The notes: generated by a model not told the origin, from the letters alone. 64,000 bases of DNA from Lachnospiraceae bacterium (GCA_902381685.1 LR698958.1:2155030-2219029); one strand, 5' to 3'. Counted from the first letter of the stretch, positions 25,130-34,314 are shown. Numbers and translations: made by a program.

Positions 25130-26335
25130 TTAATAATACAAACTATCTTCCCCTAATTTTTCTTCATATACTTTGCTTACTTGGCTATTCAAAAATTCAT
25201 ATTTAATTTTATCCATGAAATTCGTATCGCTAAACAGCCGATATGCTGTTATTGCAAATCCGGCAAAATCGAAATCTTTCATATTACCCGTCAGTCCTGT
25301 ATATATGACATTACTTGAAGTTGCAAATAAGTTAGAATATAAAATAATTTTTCGTGTTCTAATCTCATACAACTCCTTTGAAAAATCTCCATCTTCTTCA
25401 TACAACCACTTACAACTGTGAACTATTCTAATAATCATATTAATCAAACAATCAATCGCTGCAGATGCACCAAATTTAATTACGTCTCCCGTACTAACAT
25501 ATTTAGTCAATTTTTCTACATTTGCCTTATCTAGAATCAAACTTGCTCCCGGCAGTTGTATTCCACATGGTGTATATAAATCTGTTCCAATATGTATTAA
25601 CTGTTTAATTACTGCTGCCACAACGGCCTCTTTTTCATTAATAATTCTATCTTTTACACTTTCAAACATTTTTGGTGTTGAAGCATACCTACTTATTTTA
25701 GGATTTTTCATATTTTCATCATAGATAACATGATTTGTCTTGAGTACTATTTTTTGATTACACGTTATTGTATTGGTAAGAATATTAGTTGTCCCAAAAA
25801 TCAAACCAAACAAAGGATCATGCCCTAATGTAGAAAATCTGTGATTTGCCCCTTCAAAAAGTTTATAGTTCTCGGAAAAATATGCTGTTGCATCATAAGG
25901 TACTCCCCTTCCTAGAACAATCTGCTTTAACGGAGCATAATACAGTCTTCCATGTTCATTTTCTTCAAAACCGAATTTCCCTAAAATTTTCTCCTGTTTC
26001 TCATGTAAAAATGCTTCCTTTTTATTTCCGCTTCCAGCTTTTTCTATTTTTGTAAAATAATTAACCAAATATATTCTTGCACATTGCAACATAGTTGCAA
26101 CTGTTAAGAAAGCAATATCCTTATCTTGTAGTTTGGTACGCTCCTTAAATTCTTTTGAAACAATATCCATATTTACTCTGTATTCTTCTACCGATTTATT
26201 TATTTCCTCTGCAGATAAAATATTCTCATAATATGATTGTATTGTTTCTTCTTTATTGTCGATTATAAACTCCCTTGTTCTTATTCCTAATCCATTATTA
26301 TCGCGAACTTTTTTTAAGTCTTGTGCTTTACTCAT
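25130..26335 (-). CDS. unrecognised 401-residue protein, partner of a TerB-like gene
   Basis: A 401-residue, mainly alpha-helical, soluble protein that I cannot assign. There is no signal peptide; weakly hydrophobic stretches such as DPLFGLIFGTTNILTNTI and GASAAIDCLINMIIRIV may be buried helices. The ATG at 26335 is preceded by AAAGGTG and overlaps the upstream gene by 8 bp (ATGAGTAA), a sign of translational coupling. The pair lies in the island and is strongly AT-rich. Its linkage to a membrane TerB-like protein makes a stress- or phage-response role possible, but nothing in the sequence proves it. Confidence 0.75.
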   Translation of the reverse strand: MSKAQDLKKVRDNNGLGIRTREFIIDNKEETIQSYYENILSAEEINKSVEEYRVNMDIVSKEFKERTKLQDKDIAFLTVATMLQCARIYLVNYFTKIEKAGSGNKKEAFLHEKQEKILGKFGFEENEHGRLYYAPLKQIVLGRGVPYDATAYFSENYKLFEGANHRFSTLGHDPLFGLIFGTTNILTNTITCNQKIVLKTNHVIYDENMKNPKISRYASTPKMFESVKDRIINEKEAVVAAVIKQLIHIGTDLYTPCGIQLPGASLILDKANVEKLTKYVSTGDVIKFGASAAIDCLINMIIRIVHSCKWLYEEDGDFSKELYEIRTRKIILYSNLFATSSNVIYTGLTGNMKDFDFAGFAITAYRLFSDTNFMDKIKYEFLNSQVSKVYEEKLGEDSLYY

Positions 26336-26978
26336 AATTTTCACACCTTTTTCTCTGTTCTATATAATTTAGAAAAAGATTTTTCGCAAACTCCTCTTCT
26401 TCACTTATATGCCCATTTGCTTCTATTATCTCCTGGACATCATTTTCCAATCCTTGTAAATTTTCAATACTGATTTTGTCGAGATAAATTTCTACATCAT
26501 CAAAACGTAAATAGTTATTTCTTGCTATCCTATCCATTTCGCGTTTTATTGCATCTGGAATATCCGCATTCTTCTTTATAGCATCTAAATCAAAATCTAT
26601 TTCTAACTGTTCTTCTTCTGAAATTTCACCATCACATTTCGCTATATAATATGATAACGCTGTTGTGGCTAAATAAAAATCATATACTTTTTTCAATTCA
26701 TCTACCGTTTTTGCTTTACCTTCATTCATACCATCTTGAAAAGATGCTGACTTTGCCTTTTTAATATCTTTTTCTTTTTTTATATTTTCTACTCCCTGAA
26801 CCACAGCCCCTGTTACCGCTCCCCCTACACCTGCGGCACTTGCAATCGCACCTGCTCCCGTTAATGATGCTATTAAGCTAGTCCCTGCTAAAACCGATCC
26901 TCCTCCGGTAACGGGAATGGCTGCTACAGTTCCTACACCAATTGCTGCTCCTAGTAATGCTTTTCCTAAGTATCCCAT
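26328..26978 (-). CDS. glycine-rich membrane protein with TerB-like domain
   Basis: A 216-residue protein. Residues 1-75 are a glycine/alanine-rich hydrophobic block (GAAIGVGTVAAIPVTGGGSVLAGTS... GAVTGAVVQG) of the glycine-zipper type that can insert into membranes. A short charged linker follows, then a TerB-like helical domain (about 100-216) with two acidic loops, YIAKCDGEISEEEQ and IIEANGHISEEEE, typical of TerB metal-binding segments. The ATG at 26978 follows GGAGGGAAAG. It is coupled to the 401-residue gene downstream. TerB domains occur in tellurite-resistance and phage-response systems; the exact role here is unknown. Confidence 0.75.
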   Translation of the reverse strand: MGYLGKALLGAAIGVGTVAAIPVTGGGSVLAGTSLIASLTGAGAIASAAGVGGAVTGAVVQGVENIKKEKDIKKAKSASFQDGMNEGKAKTVDELKKVYDFYLATTALSYYIAKCDGEISEEEQLEIDFDLDAIKKNADIPDAIKREMDRIARNNYLRFDDVEIYLDKISIENLQGLENDVQEIIEANGHISEEEEFAKNLFLNYIEQRKRCENYE

Positions 26979-27387
26979 AATATCTTTCCCTCCGTTATTC
27001 TTCACTTTACTATATAGTTATATATTACATCAAAATAATTTTTTCATCTATATTTTCAATCATATTCTTCTTCTCTCAAAATATTTTTTGTATACTTACT
27101 AATTTTTTAAGAATAGCATTTACCCACTTTCGAAAAGAATTTCCTCTTTTTGACGTTTCTTATTTGCCCAAAACATTTATCTCCATAACATCTATCACCA
27201 TAACATCTATCACTTATATCTCATTTTCAATCAGATTTTTCTTCCTACCAAAACTTTCAAATCTATCTATCAAATCAACTTTTTTCATTTCTATAGTAAA
27301 AAGAACTTTATTCCAGTTTTCATCTGTGACTGCATCTTTCCCTTTAAAAAAACTGTATAGTTTTCTGGTATATTGTAATTGACTCAT
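26979..27387. other. AT-rich gap left of the IS110 element
   Basis: About 400 bp holding presumably the promoter of the TerB-like operon. It has a small direct repeat of ATAACATCTATCAC near 27185-27210. No gene or RNA recognised. Confidence 0.4.
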
Positions 27388-27389
27388 CT

Positions 27390-27659
27390 AATGGTCACTT
27401 ACAAATATACCTTATCCTTTCTATCAACCTTTTAATCCGTGGTTGATTACGGCATTGTACATTTGTATCATATAAATATGTGATGTGGATTTGTATCTTT
27501 AAATCCTGTGGCTTTGACTACTTAATGGAGGTTCTTACCACACCTTATTTCTAAATAATGATTAGTTAGATGAGTCTTGAATTCGTATCTCGTACCAGGT
27601 TTTACGAAGTAAGTACTGTGGCTACACATTACATATTTTTACGAAAGGAATGCATTATC
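27390..27659 (+). ncRNA. candidate bridge RNA region of the IS110 element
   Basis: A 270-bp non-coding segment between the left end and the transposase. IS110-group elements are known to express a bridge RNA from this position that pairs with target and donor DNA. Here TTAGTTAGATGAGTC (27562-27576) is complementary to the reconstructed target over 15 nt including the core, and TTGACT at 27514-27519 repeats part of the left flank. Exact RNA ends and fold were not computed. Confidence 0.65.
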
Positions 27660-28844
27660 ATGATCTTAATTGGAATAGACATCGGTAAAAACCAACACAC
27701 CTTCTCCATCGTTAACAAAGAAACCGGGGAAATACTATCAAGTCCTTCTCTTTTTAATAATAATCAAGAAGGAATCCAATCACTCATCAGAAAACTGAGC
27801 AGCTTTGCAAAATCAGAACTTCTTATTGGCATGGAAGATACTGGGCATTATCACTTTCCATTGCTCAAATATCTTCTTGACAGGCGATACACAGTTGCTC
27901 TGATTAATCCAACAACTACTGACCTTACCAGAAAACTTCAGGGTGGCATTACTAAAAACGATCCTCTTGATTCTCTTACCATTTGTGATGTAATCGGCTC
28001 TAATCAGCGTAAAAAGCCTTATCGTATTACAAAGGTAAATCGTTTCGACCTTTATGAGCAAAAGCAACTGACACGCCATCATCACAACCTAAAAGAGGAA
28101 TTAAACATCTATAAAAACCGGCTTCAGAAATGCATTGATATCGTATTTCCTGAATTTAATTCCTTATTCCGTTCAAAGTATGGCATTGTTTACATGAATG
28201 TTTTGAAAATATTTGCTTCTGCTGAAAAGATTGCAAACTCCGATATTAGAACCATCCGAAAATGTTTTGAATATAATGGGCGTGGAAAACGGATTCAACT
28301 TTCTGCTGAACAGCTTAAAACAACAGCCAAAGGTTCTGTCGGAATACCTTCTGTTGCTGAAGAAATTCAGATTAGACATCTTGTATCCCAGATTGAAATG
28401 ATAGAAGAACAACTTTCTGAAATAGACAAAAAGATAGAAGAGTTCTCCTTACAAAACAACTCTCCTATCCTCTCCATACCAGGAATTTCACACTTCTCTG
28501 GTACTTCCATTTTAGCGGAGTTAGGAGATATTTGCAACTATACAAAAGCATCTCAGATAATAAAATTTGCAGGTGTTGCTCCGTATCACTATGAATCCAG
28601 TCAGTTTCAAGCCCAGCATACTGCAATAACCAAAAAAGGTTCCCGGTATCTGAGAAAAACACTGTATCAGATTATTTTGCCGGTTATCAATCATAATAAG
28701 GTCTTTACTGCTTATTACAACAAAAAATTAGCTGAAGGCAAAGGTCACAGATGCGCTCAGGGACACTGTGTCAGAAAACTTCTAAGAATCATTTATCATC
28801 TTTTAAGTACTGGACAGTCCTTTGATCCTGCGTTACTGATATAA
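27660..28844 (+). CDS. IS110-family transposase (DEDD recombinase)
   Basis: A 394-residue transposase. The N-terminal RuvC-like DEDD domain starts MILIGIDIGKNQHTFSIV (first Asp), followed by GMEDTGHYHFPL (Glu) and KNDPLDSLTI (Asp pair). The C-terminal Tnp domain has SIPGISHFSGTSILAELGDICNYTKASQIIKFAGVAP and the catalytic-Ser region downstream (KKGSRYLRKTLYQ). It is full length and apparently active. The ATG at 27660 was preferred: the longer frame from 27570 runs through the presumed guide RNA. Confidence 0.93.
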   Translation: MILIGIDIGKNQHTFSIVNKETGEILSSPSLFNNNQEGIQSLIRKLSSFAKSELLIGMEDTGHYHFPLLKYLLDRRYTVALINPTTTDLTRKLQGGITKNDPLDSLTICDVIGSNQRKKPYRITKVNRFDLYEQKQLTRHHHNLKEELNIYKNRLQKCIDIVFPEFNSLFRSKYGIVYMNVLKIFASAEKIANSDIRTIRKCFEYNGRGKRIQLSAEQLKTTAKGSVGIPSVAEEIQIRHLVSQIEMIEEQLSEIDKKIEEFSLQNNSPILSIPGISHFSGTSILAELGDICNYTKASQIIKFAGVAPYHYESSQFQAQHTAITKKGSRYLRKTLYQIILPVINHNKVFTAYYNKKLAEGKGHRCAQGHCVRKLLRIIYHLLSTGQSFDPALLI

Positions 28845-28988
28845 ATATAATTACACCTCAGCTTATTACAACGAGCCTTCTTTGAAAGGTCTATTTGTTG
28901 TACCACAAAATCCATAATTATTCACATATTTTCAAGGTAAATACTTTTGCTAACTAAAATTCAAATTTTCTAAAAAACTATTTGATTT

Positions 28989-29123
28989 TTATATAGTTAG
29001 CTCCATCACTTTTTTCAGGGTATAGACTGGATCGTCGTCAGGTAAACACAATTCGAAGAAACTGAAGTTAATTTTCTGTTGCCCTAATTCAAAAAATTCG
29101 TTATAATAATCTTGTTTTAGCAT
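28989..29123 (-). pseudogene. transposase N-terminal remnant
   Basis: A 44-residue fragment from an ATG at 29123 (MLKQDYYNEFFELGQQKINFSFFELCLPDDDPVYTLKKV). The pattern 'DDPVytLkKVmE' resembles the start of IS1182-like/IS5-like transposases, but it stops after about 40 residues, next to the IS110 insertion. It is most likely a broken insertion sequence. The assignment is tentative. Confidence 0.5.
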
Positions 29124-29363
29124 AGTTCCATTATAACATGGAACGGAGAGGAGATGGTTGTCGTTAGCCATCTTTTTCTCTTTTTACGGAAAAGTTTCAG
29201 GGATTGCGTGTTTTAAAGATTATCTATTACGAAGTAAATGTTGTTTGAAAGCAGTGGTTGCAAGTCTGGTCGCAGATTTTTTGAATGAAGTTTATGGAGA
29301 TTTTCCGATGTCCTTGAGAAAGGCATACATCAATTTTTGTCGCGAGTTTGTTAGCGTGAGTTT
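29124..29363. other. gap between transposase remnant and tRNA-Lys fragment
   Basis: Open frames here are short and have no recognisable similarity. A TATAAT-like sequence lies just upstream of the remnant. Nothing else is recognised. Confidence 0.35.
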
Positions 29364-29405
29364 CTCTTAATCAGGGTGTCCAGGGTTCGAACCCCTGATC
29401 GCGCA
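29364..29405 (+). other. 3' half of a tRNA-Lys(CTT) gene, probable attachment-site remnant
   Basis: The sequence runs from a tRNA anticodon loop CTCTTAA (anticodon CTT, Lys) through TCAGG, a perfect T arm (CAGGG-TTCGAAC-CCCTG) and a 3' acceptor strand ATCGCGC plus A. The 5' half, including D arm and the matching acceptor strand GCGCGAT, is missing. Such 3' tRNA halves are left or carried by integrative elements using tRNA attachment sites. Confidence 0.75.
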
Positions 29406-29410
29406 CTAGA

Positions 29411-29461
29411 GAATCACTGTTTTTTCAGACCTAGAAGCTGTGGGGGGCGGTGATTTTTTTG
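29411..29461 (+). terminator. terminator after the tRNA-Lys fragment
   Basis: GAATCAC (29411) pairs with GTGATTT (29450-29456) around a long G-rich loop, followed by a T-run; probably the original tRNA terminator that moved with it. Confidence 0.55.
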
Positions 29462-29572
29462 TGCGTAAAATTTGAGCCATAGTTCCAGACAATAATGGAG
29501 TGAGATTTATAACATCCCACTCCACATATCCACTTATCTCTTTTTATTGCTTTATAAATCCAGTTTCTGCTT

Positions 29573-29830
29573 CTATTCCAATTCCTCTTTCATGCGTTTA
29601 ATCAATAGAATCGAAATAATACCTGTGCTGATTCCTAACACAATAAGAATACCATTCAAATTAGAAACATCGCCTGTTACAGGTGTCTTATTCCCACTTG
29701 GAATCTGAGCAACTGTACTTGTCGTATATCCAATCTCTGTCTGAAGGTCTGACGCCTGAACCATAGTTGGATTGATATAGGCCGAAACAACAAGCATGAT
29801 GGCTGTCATGTATACCAAAATTTTTTTCAT
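29573..29830 (-). CDS. mini secreted wall-anchor protein 1 (TPxTGD stub)
   Basis: An 85-residue precursor: signal peptide (MKKILVYMTAIMLVVSAYINPTMVQA), a ~30-residue exposed segment starting SDLQTEIGYTTSTVAQIPSG, a sortase-like signal TPVTGD, a membrane span (LNGILIVLGISTGIISILLI) and a basic tail (KRMKEELE). Almost nothing but an anchor would remain after processing. It starts 12 bp downstream of the 1095-residue adhesin gene, which lacks its own anchor, and has a paralogue (37765-38052) in the same place behind the second adhesin. Confidence 0.8.
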   Translation of the reverse strand: MKKILVYMTAIMLVVSAYINPTMVQASDLQTEIGYTTSTVAQIPSGNKTPVTGDVSNLNGILIVLGISTGIISILLIKRMKEELE

Positions 29831-29842
29831 TTCACATACCTC

Positions 29843-32800
29843 CTAACGTACATTGTCAATGACAAATGTAATCTGTCCTTTAAATAGAACTCCTTCTGGT
29901 AAATGTTTTGATTTTTCCCCTTTTAAATAGAAGGAAAATAATTTTTTTCCACTCTCCTGACCATCGTAACTGAAAGTAGATTGCGTTCCAGTTGTAATCT
30001 TTTGATCTTTTTTCATTGTTCCAATATTTTCTGCCGAATACATCTCAACTGTATTAACTGTATACTGTTTTGTCGTATCAGTCAGAGTTTTATCCCAATT
30101 AACAGATACTTTAAACGGCTTCTGCTTTGTATATTCAGTGTATTGTCCGCCATTATAACTGTTAGACTGTGTCGTTTTTCCATCCATTGCGGTGTTTGGT
30201 GTATGCCAATCGTAATCTGTTTTTCCATCTATGGTATGCCGAACTGGATTTACAGTAACTTCATTCACATATGGAACTGATTTAATGACATCTGTTTTCT
30301 CTCCACTTTGGGAAACTTCTGTTGTTTCTGCAAGTGTAATGGTAGATGGGACTTTTATAACGGTGTCAAATGTAGAAATCATCTTAATTTCTGTAGGCTC
30401 ACTTGTAGTCCATCCTATATTTCCTGTTCCATCAAAGAAATCTTGTTCCGAAGCAACCCTCTTTGTTGCCTGTGGATCATCATAAGCTACATTTACTCTG
30501 TACTGACCGCCAACATTTGCCTGTGTTGGTTGTTGATTTGCTCTAACAAGAAGCGGAACAAACCATCGGCCTTTTTGTTCATCATAAACCACCTTACTGT
30601 AACCTACTTGTCGATTGTTTGTAAACGGTGCTGTAAAGAATTTATTATATACACTCAACGGAATTTTTTCCCAGCTGTTACCATTATCTATACTTCTCTC
30701 CCACACTACATAGAACTTATCTTTTTTTAATTTATCCGGAACATTCCCTGCCCCCATCACATCAACATTCACATAAAATCTAGTTATTTCATAGGCATTA
30801 TATCCTTGACTACTTTTATGAACATAGATATTATTAGACATTGCATTTTGTGATGCTCCTTCTATCCACAAAGTATCTTTATATTTTTCTATATCTACTT
30901 CAGCAATATTTCGTTCCCATACTGCATATAATGTTATCTCGGTAGGAATATCATTGTTAGGAGCCTTATCCAATCCATTTAACGGGATATTTCGTCCATT
31001 TCCTTGATCTGCAAAGTCTACACTGCCATTTTTCATTTTAGACCAACCTTTAAATTCAAATCCTTCTCTAACAAATGGATTTTTTGCTAATTGTACATCA
31101 TTATAATATTTCGCAGTTTGAGTAGACGTAGTACTACTTTTTGTGCTATCTGTTCCACCATTACCATCAAATGTGATTGTGTACTCTTTGGGCTTAAATG
31201 TTGCATATAATGTAGATGTCTTATGAACCTCTGTTTGCTGTGTGAAATCAGGATTTGGTTTGTATGTTTTTGTCACACCAAGGTCACTATGACTTCCATT
31301 CTCATTATAACTCCACCCCACAAACTCATATGCATATCCATTATTAACACTCGCTTCAAACATCTGAGCATTAGGTATTTCCTCGGTCACTGTTATATTG
31401 GACGGAGATACAGCTATTCCTCCTTGAATAGTTTCACCATCAATAACTTTTGTTACAGGATTAATAGTATCAGTTTTCCTAGTTTTTAATCGTGCGATTA
31501 ACTTCGCTTGTAAAACAAAGTACTGATTTCTTCCTATAGCAGACGGCCTATAGATAAATATCTCATCAGACCTATCTAAACTCTTCGTTTTTGTCAAAAT
31601 TCTTCCATGAGGATGTTGGGAAGTTGGCTCTTCCCAATACTGTTCTTCCACATCCCATCCTTCAAATATAAATTTGCTCTCATCGTATTGTGGAATAGGA
31701 ATTTTATTTTCACTACCTTCTAGATACATATCAACACCAAACATGTTCTTTGTATCGGCGTCAAATGCGGTAGGTTCATCAGATGGACGCCAACTTGCTG
31801 GCTGCTCACTTTTTCTATCTATTGTCTGAACAAAATCTACAAGGTAACCCTTTTTCATATATACTGCCGTTTCATATGTAACCCCCGGCAACATGAACAT
31901 ATCTTCTCTAGGTTTACTTTGTATAGTAATATTATACCATCCCGGATCTCTTGGAGCTGCATTGTAATACCCTTTACCATCATATATATATCCACCTCCA
32001 GGACCACTATAAAAGACTTTATCTTTTGCATTTCCTCTATAACCTTCAAACTTAAACAGTGCTTCCTCTGGGTTTACCAAACTACTCACATCTTCTGTAT
32101 TGTCATACACCCTTGGATGAGATTTCCCATCCGCATAAAATTGTGGATATGATTTTTTAGCTTCCTTATCATAATAATATGTAGCTGAACCCATCTTCAA
32201 TATCGGTCGTGTCACAATTGTAAAGAGATAACCTCCCGGTCTATTTGTTCCTCCCTGCTGCCATCTCCAATTCCCCGTATATGACAAGTCCGTAAAAACG
32301 GGAGGAGAAATGGGTTTTCCACCAATTGTTGCACTTCCAAGTGGATTAGGTGTGTGACTCTTCCGAACTGGATTATTCCATTTTGAATTGTATTTCACAT
32401 AATATCGCTCATTTCCAATGTTATTTCCTAATGACTCACCAAAGCCATTTTCTCTATTTGCATAAAAGCACTGAGAATCAGGATCAATCACTGCATCAGG
32501 AAGTCGATATCCATGATTATTGGCATCCCCTATATTTTTAGGCCAAATTTTATCAATTAATCTTTGTTCACTATAATATGGTTCAAATGGATAAGTCGGA
32601 TTATCATAACGCCAATAGTAATTTCCTGTTATAGGATTTCTTACTTTGGGATTTTGATTATAAGTTTTTTTCGTAGGTTTATCATTTCCACCACCTAAAC
32701 AAACATCATCATAGTTACCTACTGTGTTATTTCTACCTTCCATCAGCACTGCCCTATCTGTGATCTCCGGTATCTCATCCCCGTACTTGCTCACTTTTTC

Positions 32801-33130
32801 AGGATTTTTTTCTAAAGTTTCTGCCTTTTCACTTTCTGTTTCCGGCATTGCAGGAATTACTTCTACATCTTCTATATGATCTTTTTCTACACTTTCTTCC
32901 GGTGTACTCTGCATCTGATCGTTTTCTTCTTTTGGAATCTCGTTTTCTTCTTTTGGAATCTCTTTTTCTGCTTCGGATTCCTGTTCTGCATTGTTTGTTT
33001 GTTCTTCAATTTTCAAAGTGTTTTCAATATCCTGTTGGTTCTTTGCTCCTACATAGGAAAGATTATTTCCTCCTACAAGGGAAAGAACTAGGGCTGCAGA
33101 TAACAACGCCTTTACTTTTTTGTGTTTCAT
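29843..33130 (-). CDS. large secreted adhesin-like protein 1
   Basis: A 1095-residue secreted protein: signal peptide (KVKALLSAALVLSLVGG), a Glu-rich low-complexity stalk (~35-115), a large unrecognised region rich in Tyr/Trp/Gly (~130-560), an InlB-type/Listeria-Bacteroides repeat (YTITFDGNGGTDSTK...FKGWSK, ~650-740), and a beta-rich C-terminal region with KVPSTITLAETTEV that ends in ITFVIDNVR. There is no LPxTG motif or membrane span at the end, so it must be held by another protein. The ATG at 33130 (MKHKK) was chosen over 33139 for ribosome-site spacing. It is paralogous to 38063-41350, which has the same length. Confidence 0.82.
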   Translation of the reverse strand: MKHKKVKALLSAALVLSLVGGNNLSYVGAKNQQDIENTLKIEEQTNNAEQESEAEKEIPKEENEIPKEENDQMQSTPEESVEKDHIEDVEVIPAMPETESEKAETLEKNPEKVSKYGDEIPEITDRAVLMEGRNNTVGNYDDVCLGGGNDKPTKKTYNQNPKVRNPITGNYYWRYDNPTYPFEPYYSEQRLIDKIWPKNIGDANNHGYRLPDAVIDPDSQCFYANRENGFGESLGNNIGNERYYVKYNSKWNNPVRKSHTPNPLGSATIGGKPISPPVFTDLSYTGNWRWQQGGTNRPGGYLFTIVTRPILKMGSATYYYDKEAKKSYPQFYADGKSHPRVYDNTEDVSSLVNPEEALFKFEGYRGNAKDKVFYSGPGGGYIYDGKGYYNAAPRDPGWYNITIQSKPREDMFMLPGVTYETAVYMKKGYLVDFVQTIDRKSEQPASWRPSDEPTAFDADTKNMFGVDMYLEGSENKIPIPQYDESKFIFEGWDVEEQYWEEPTSQHPHGRILTKTKSLDRSDEIFIYRPSAIGRNQYFVLQAKLIARLKTRKTDTINPVTKVIDGETIQGGIAVSPSNITVTEEIPNAQMFEASVNNGYAYEFVGWSYNENGSHSDLGVTKTYKPNPDFTQQTEVHKTSTLYATFKPKEYTITFDGNGGTDSTKSSTTSTQTAKYYNDVQLAKNPFVREGFEFKGWSKMKNGSVDFADQGNGRNIPLNGLDKAPNNDIPTEITLYAVWERNIAEVDIEKYKDTLWIEGASQNAMSNNIYVHKSSQGYNAYEITRFYVNVDVMGAGNVPDKLKKDKFYVVWERSIDNGNSWEKIPLSVYNKFFTAPFTNNRQVGYSKVVYDEQKGRWFVPLLVRANQQPTQANVGGQYRVNVAYDDPQATKRVASEQDFFDGTGNIGWTTSEPTEIKMISTFDTVIKVPSTITLAETTEVSQSGEKTDVIKSVPYVNEVTVNPVRHTIDGKTDYDWHTPNTAMDGKTTQSNSYNGGQYTEYTKQKPFKVSVNWDKTLTDTTKQYTVNTVEMYSAENIGTMKKDQKITTGTQSTFSYDGQESGKKLFSFYLKGEKSKHLPEGVLFKGQITFVIDNVR

Positions 33131-33267
33131 TATTCCCATCTCTTTCCGTCTATTTAATACTTCATCTGTCTGTTAATTTACTTTTTTCTATTAATTGACT
33201 TTTCTGTTAATTTATTTGCCTATTTTTCTATTTTTCATTTTATCTATAACTAAATGGAATCTAGCAC
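33131..33267. other. adhesin-1 upstream region
   Basis: Pyrimidine-rich gap with several CTGTTAATTTA/CTATTAATTGA repeats (33171-33235). It probably holds the adhesin-1 promoter; no -35/-10 pair is convincing. It lacks the conserved leader seen before adhesin 2. Confidence 0.35.
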
Positions 33268-34284
33268 TCATGCCAACTCATTTATTATTCGTTCTTTTAT
33301 TTCATTCCATGTTATACTTCGATTCATGGCATGTTCCGCTTTGCAACGAATTAAGCAGTTTTTAACTACTTCTCTTGTAATATTTTCCAACTTATGCAAT
33401 TCGTTTTTTAAAACGCTTTCCAAAACATTTTTTGAATAGTTTTCTGAAATATTTTCTAAAACAGTTGCCCCTTTGCTTTCTGATAAAGATTGAGCATAAT
33501 ATTCCAAAATATCCATCGTGTTTTGATAAATGAGTTGTACTCCTGATTCTGTATTTCCAAGTAATAAACTAATTCTTCTTGCGAGCAAAAGATTTTCTCC
33601 TATATGCTCATCTCTTAATAAAATCATTTTTAATGTTTTTATATATTGCTTAAATCCGTTGATGCAGTCAATCTGCTCAAGTCCCCATGAAAATTCATCT
33701 ATACAACTCTTCATTAATATATAAGGTATTCTACTGAAGTTATGCATCCATCGATTGCATAAAACAATTTCTGCTTTATCCAATTTAAAATAGCCGCCCG
33801 CAACTGTATTGCGGGCTTGATTATGACTTCGATGTTCGATTGTATTTGTCACATGATCAAGTACAGTGAATGAATATTGAAAAAACACATCTTTCAATCC
33901 GATATTTCCAGGCCGAAAGATTCTAAGGAGATCAATCTGCTCGTAGAGATAATCGATTTCTTTCTCTGTATATTTCTTTATTCTTGTTTTACAAAGTTCT
34001 TTCTCATCTGTTTCAAACCGACTAAATTCATGTATCCATGGACTTTCTATCTGCATTACCTCATCTTTTGTCACACAAATAAAATATGTTTCATTACCTT
34101 CTTTAATCTGTGTTCCAAAATAATCTGTCCCAAGATAGCCTCGTCCATTTGTAATTCTATTTTTAAAAAACAAACTATCAAGATTGCATTTTTCTATTTT
34201 ATATCCATTTCCTAGCTGCAATGCACAAACGCTTTCATCACAATCCATCAGAATACCGGAGATAGATACATTAACATCAATCAA
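33268..34284 (-). CDS. unrecognised 338-residue cytosolic protein
   Basis: No signal peptide or membrane segment. The N-terminal part (~1-120) is beta-rich (MIDVNVSISGILMDCDESVCALQLGNG) and the rest is helical, with HNQARNTVAGGYFKLDKAEIVLCNRWMHNF around 165-195 and a charged helical C-terminus. The beta-then-helical layout is reminiscent of proteins with a HEPN-like C-terminal half, but no RxxxxH pair is clear. A TTG start at 34284 is preferred: AAGGGGAG lies at ideal spacing and no ATG fits. It ends the central gene group of the surface locus. Confidence 0.7.
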   Translation of the reverse strand: MIDVNVSISGILMDCDESVCALQLGNGYKIEKCNLDSLFFKNRITNGRGYLGTDYFGTQIKEGNETYFICVTKDEVMQIESPWIHEFSRFETDEKELCKTRIKKYTEKEIDYLYEQIDLLRIFRPGNIGLKDVFFQYSFTVLDHVTNTIEHRSHNQARNTVAGGYFKLDKAEIVLCNRWMHNFSRIPYILMKSCIDEFSWGLEQIDCINGFKQYIKTLKMILLRDEHIGENLLLARRISLLLGNTESGVQLIYQNTMDILEYYAQSLSESKGATVLENISENYSKNVLESVLKNELHKLENITREVVKNCLIRCKAEHAMNRSITWNEIKERIINELA

Positions 34285-34314
34285 TTTAGACTCCCCTTAA
34301 ATCATTAATATAAA

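Larger units (their letters stand above)
27388..28951 (+). mobile_element. IS110-family insertion sequence, intact
   Basis: Ends are set by the CT core dinucleotide: left junction GACTCAT-CT-AATGG (CT at 27388-27389) and right junction TTTTG-CT-AACTAA (CT at 28950-28951). Joining the flanks gives GACTCATCTAACTAA, whose exact reverse complement lies inside the element at 27562-27576. The element is about 1.56 kb and carries a 270-bp 5' non-coding region and one DEDD transposase. There are no terminal inverted repeats or target duplication beyond CT, as expected for IS110. Confidence 0.85.

Noticed and set aside
27164..27382. 72-residue ORF in the gap left of the IS110 element
   Set aside because: Low-complexity Ile/Ser/Thr translation of an AT-rich repeat, no ribosome site.
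29158..29370. 70-residue ORF on the plus strand before the tRNA-Lys fragment
   Set aside because: No recognisable family and no ribosome site; it overlaps the promoter of a transposase remnant and looks like chance.
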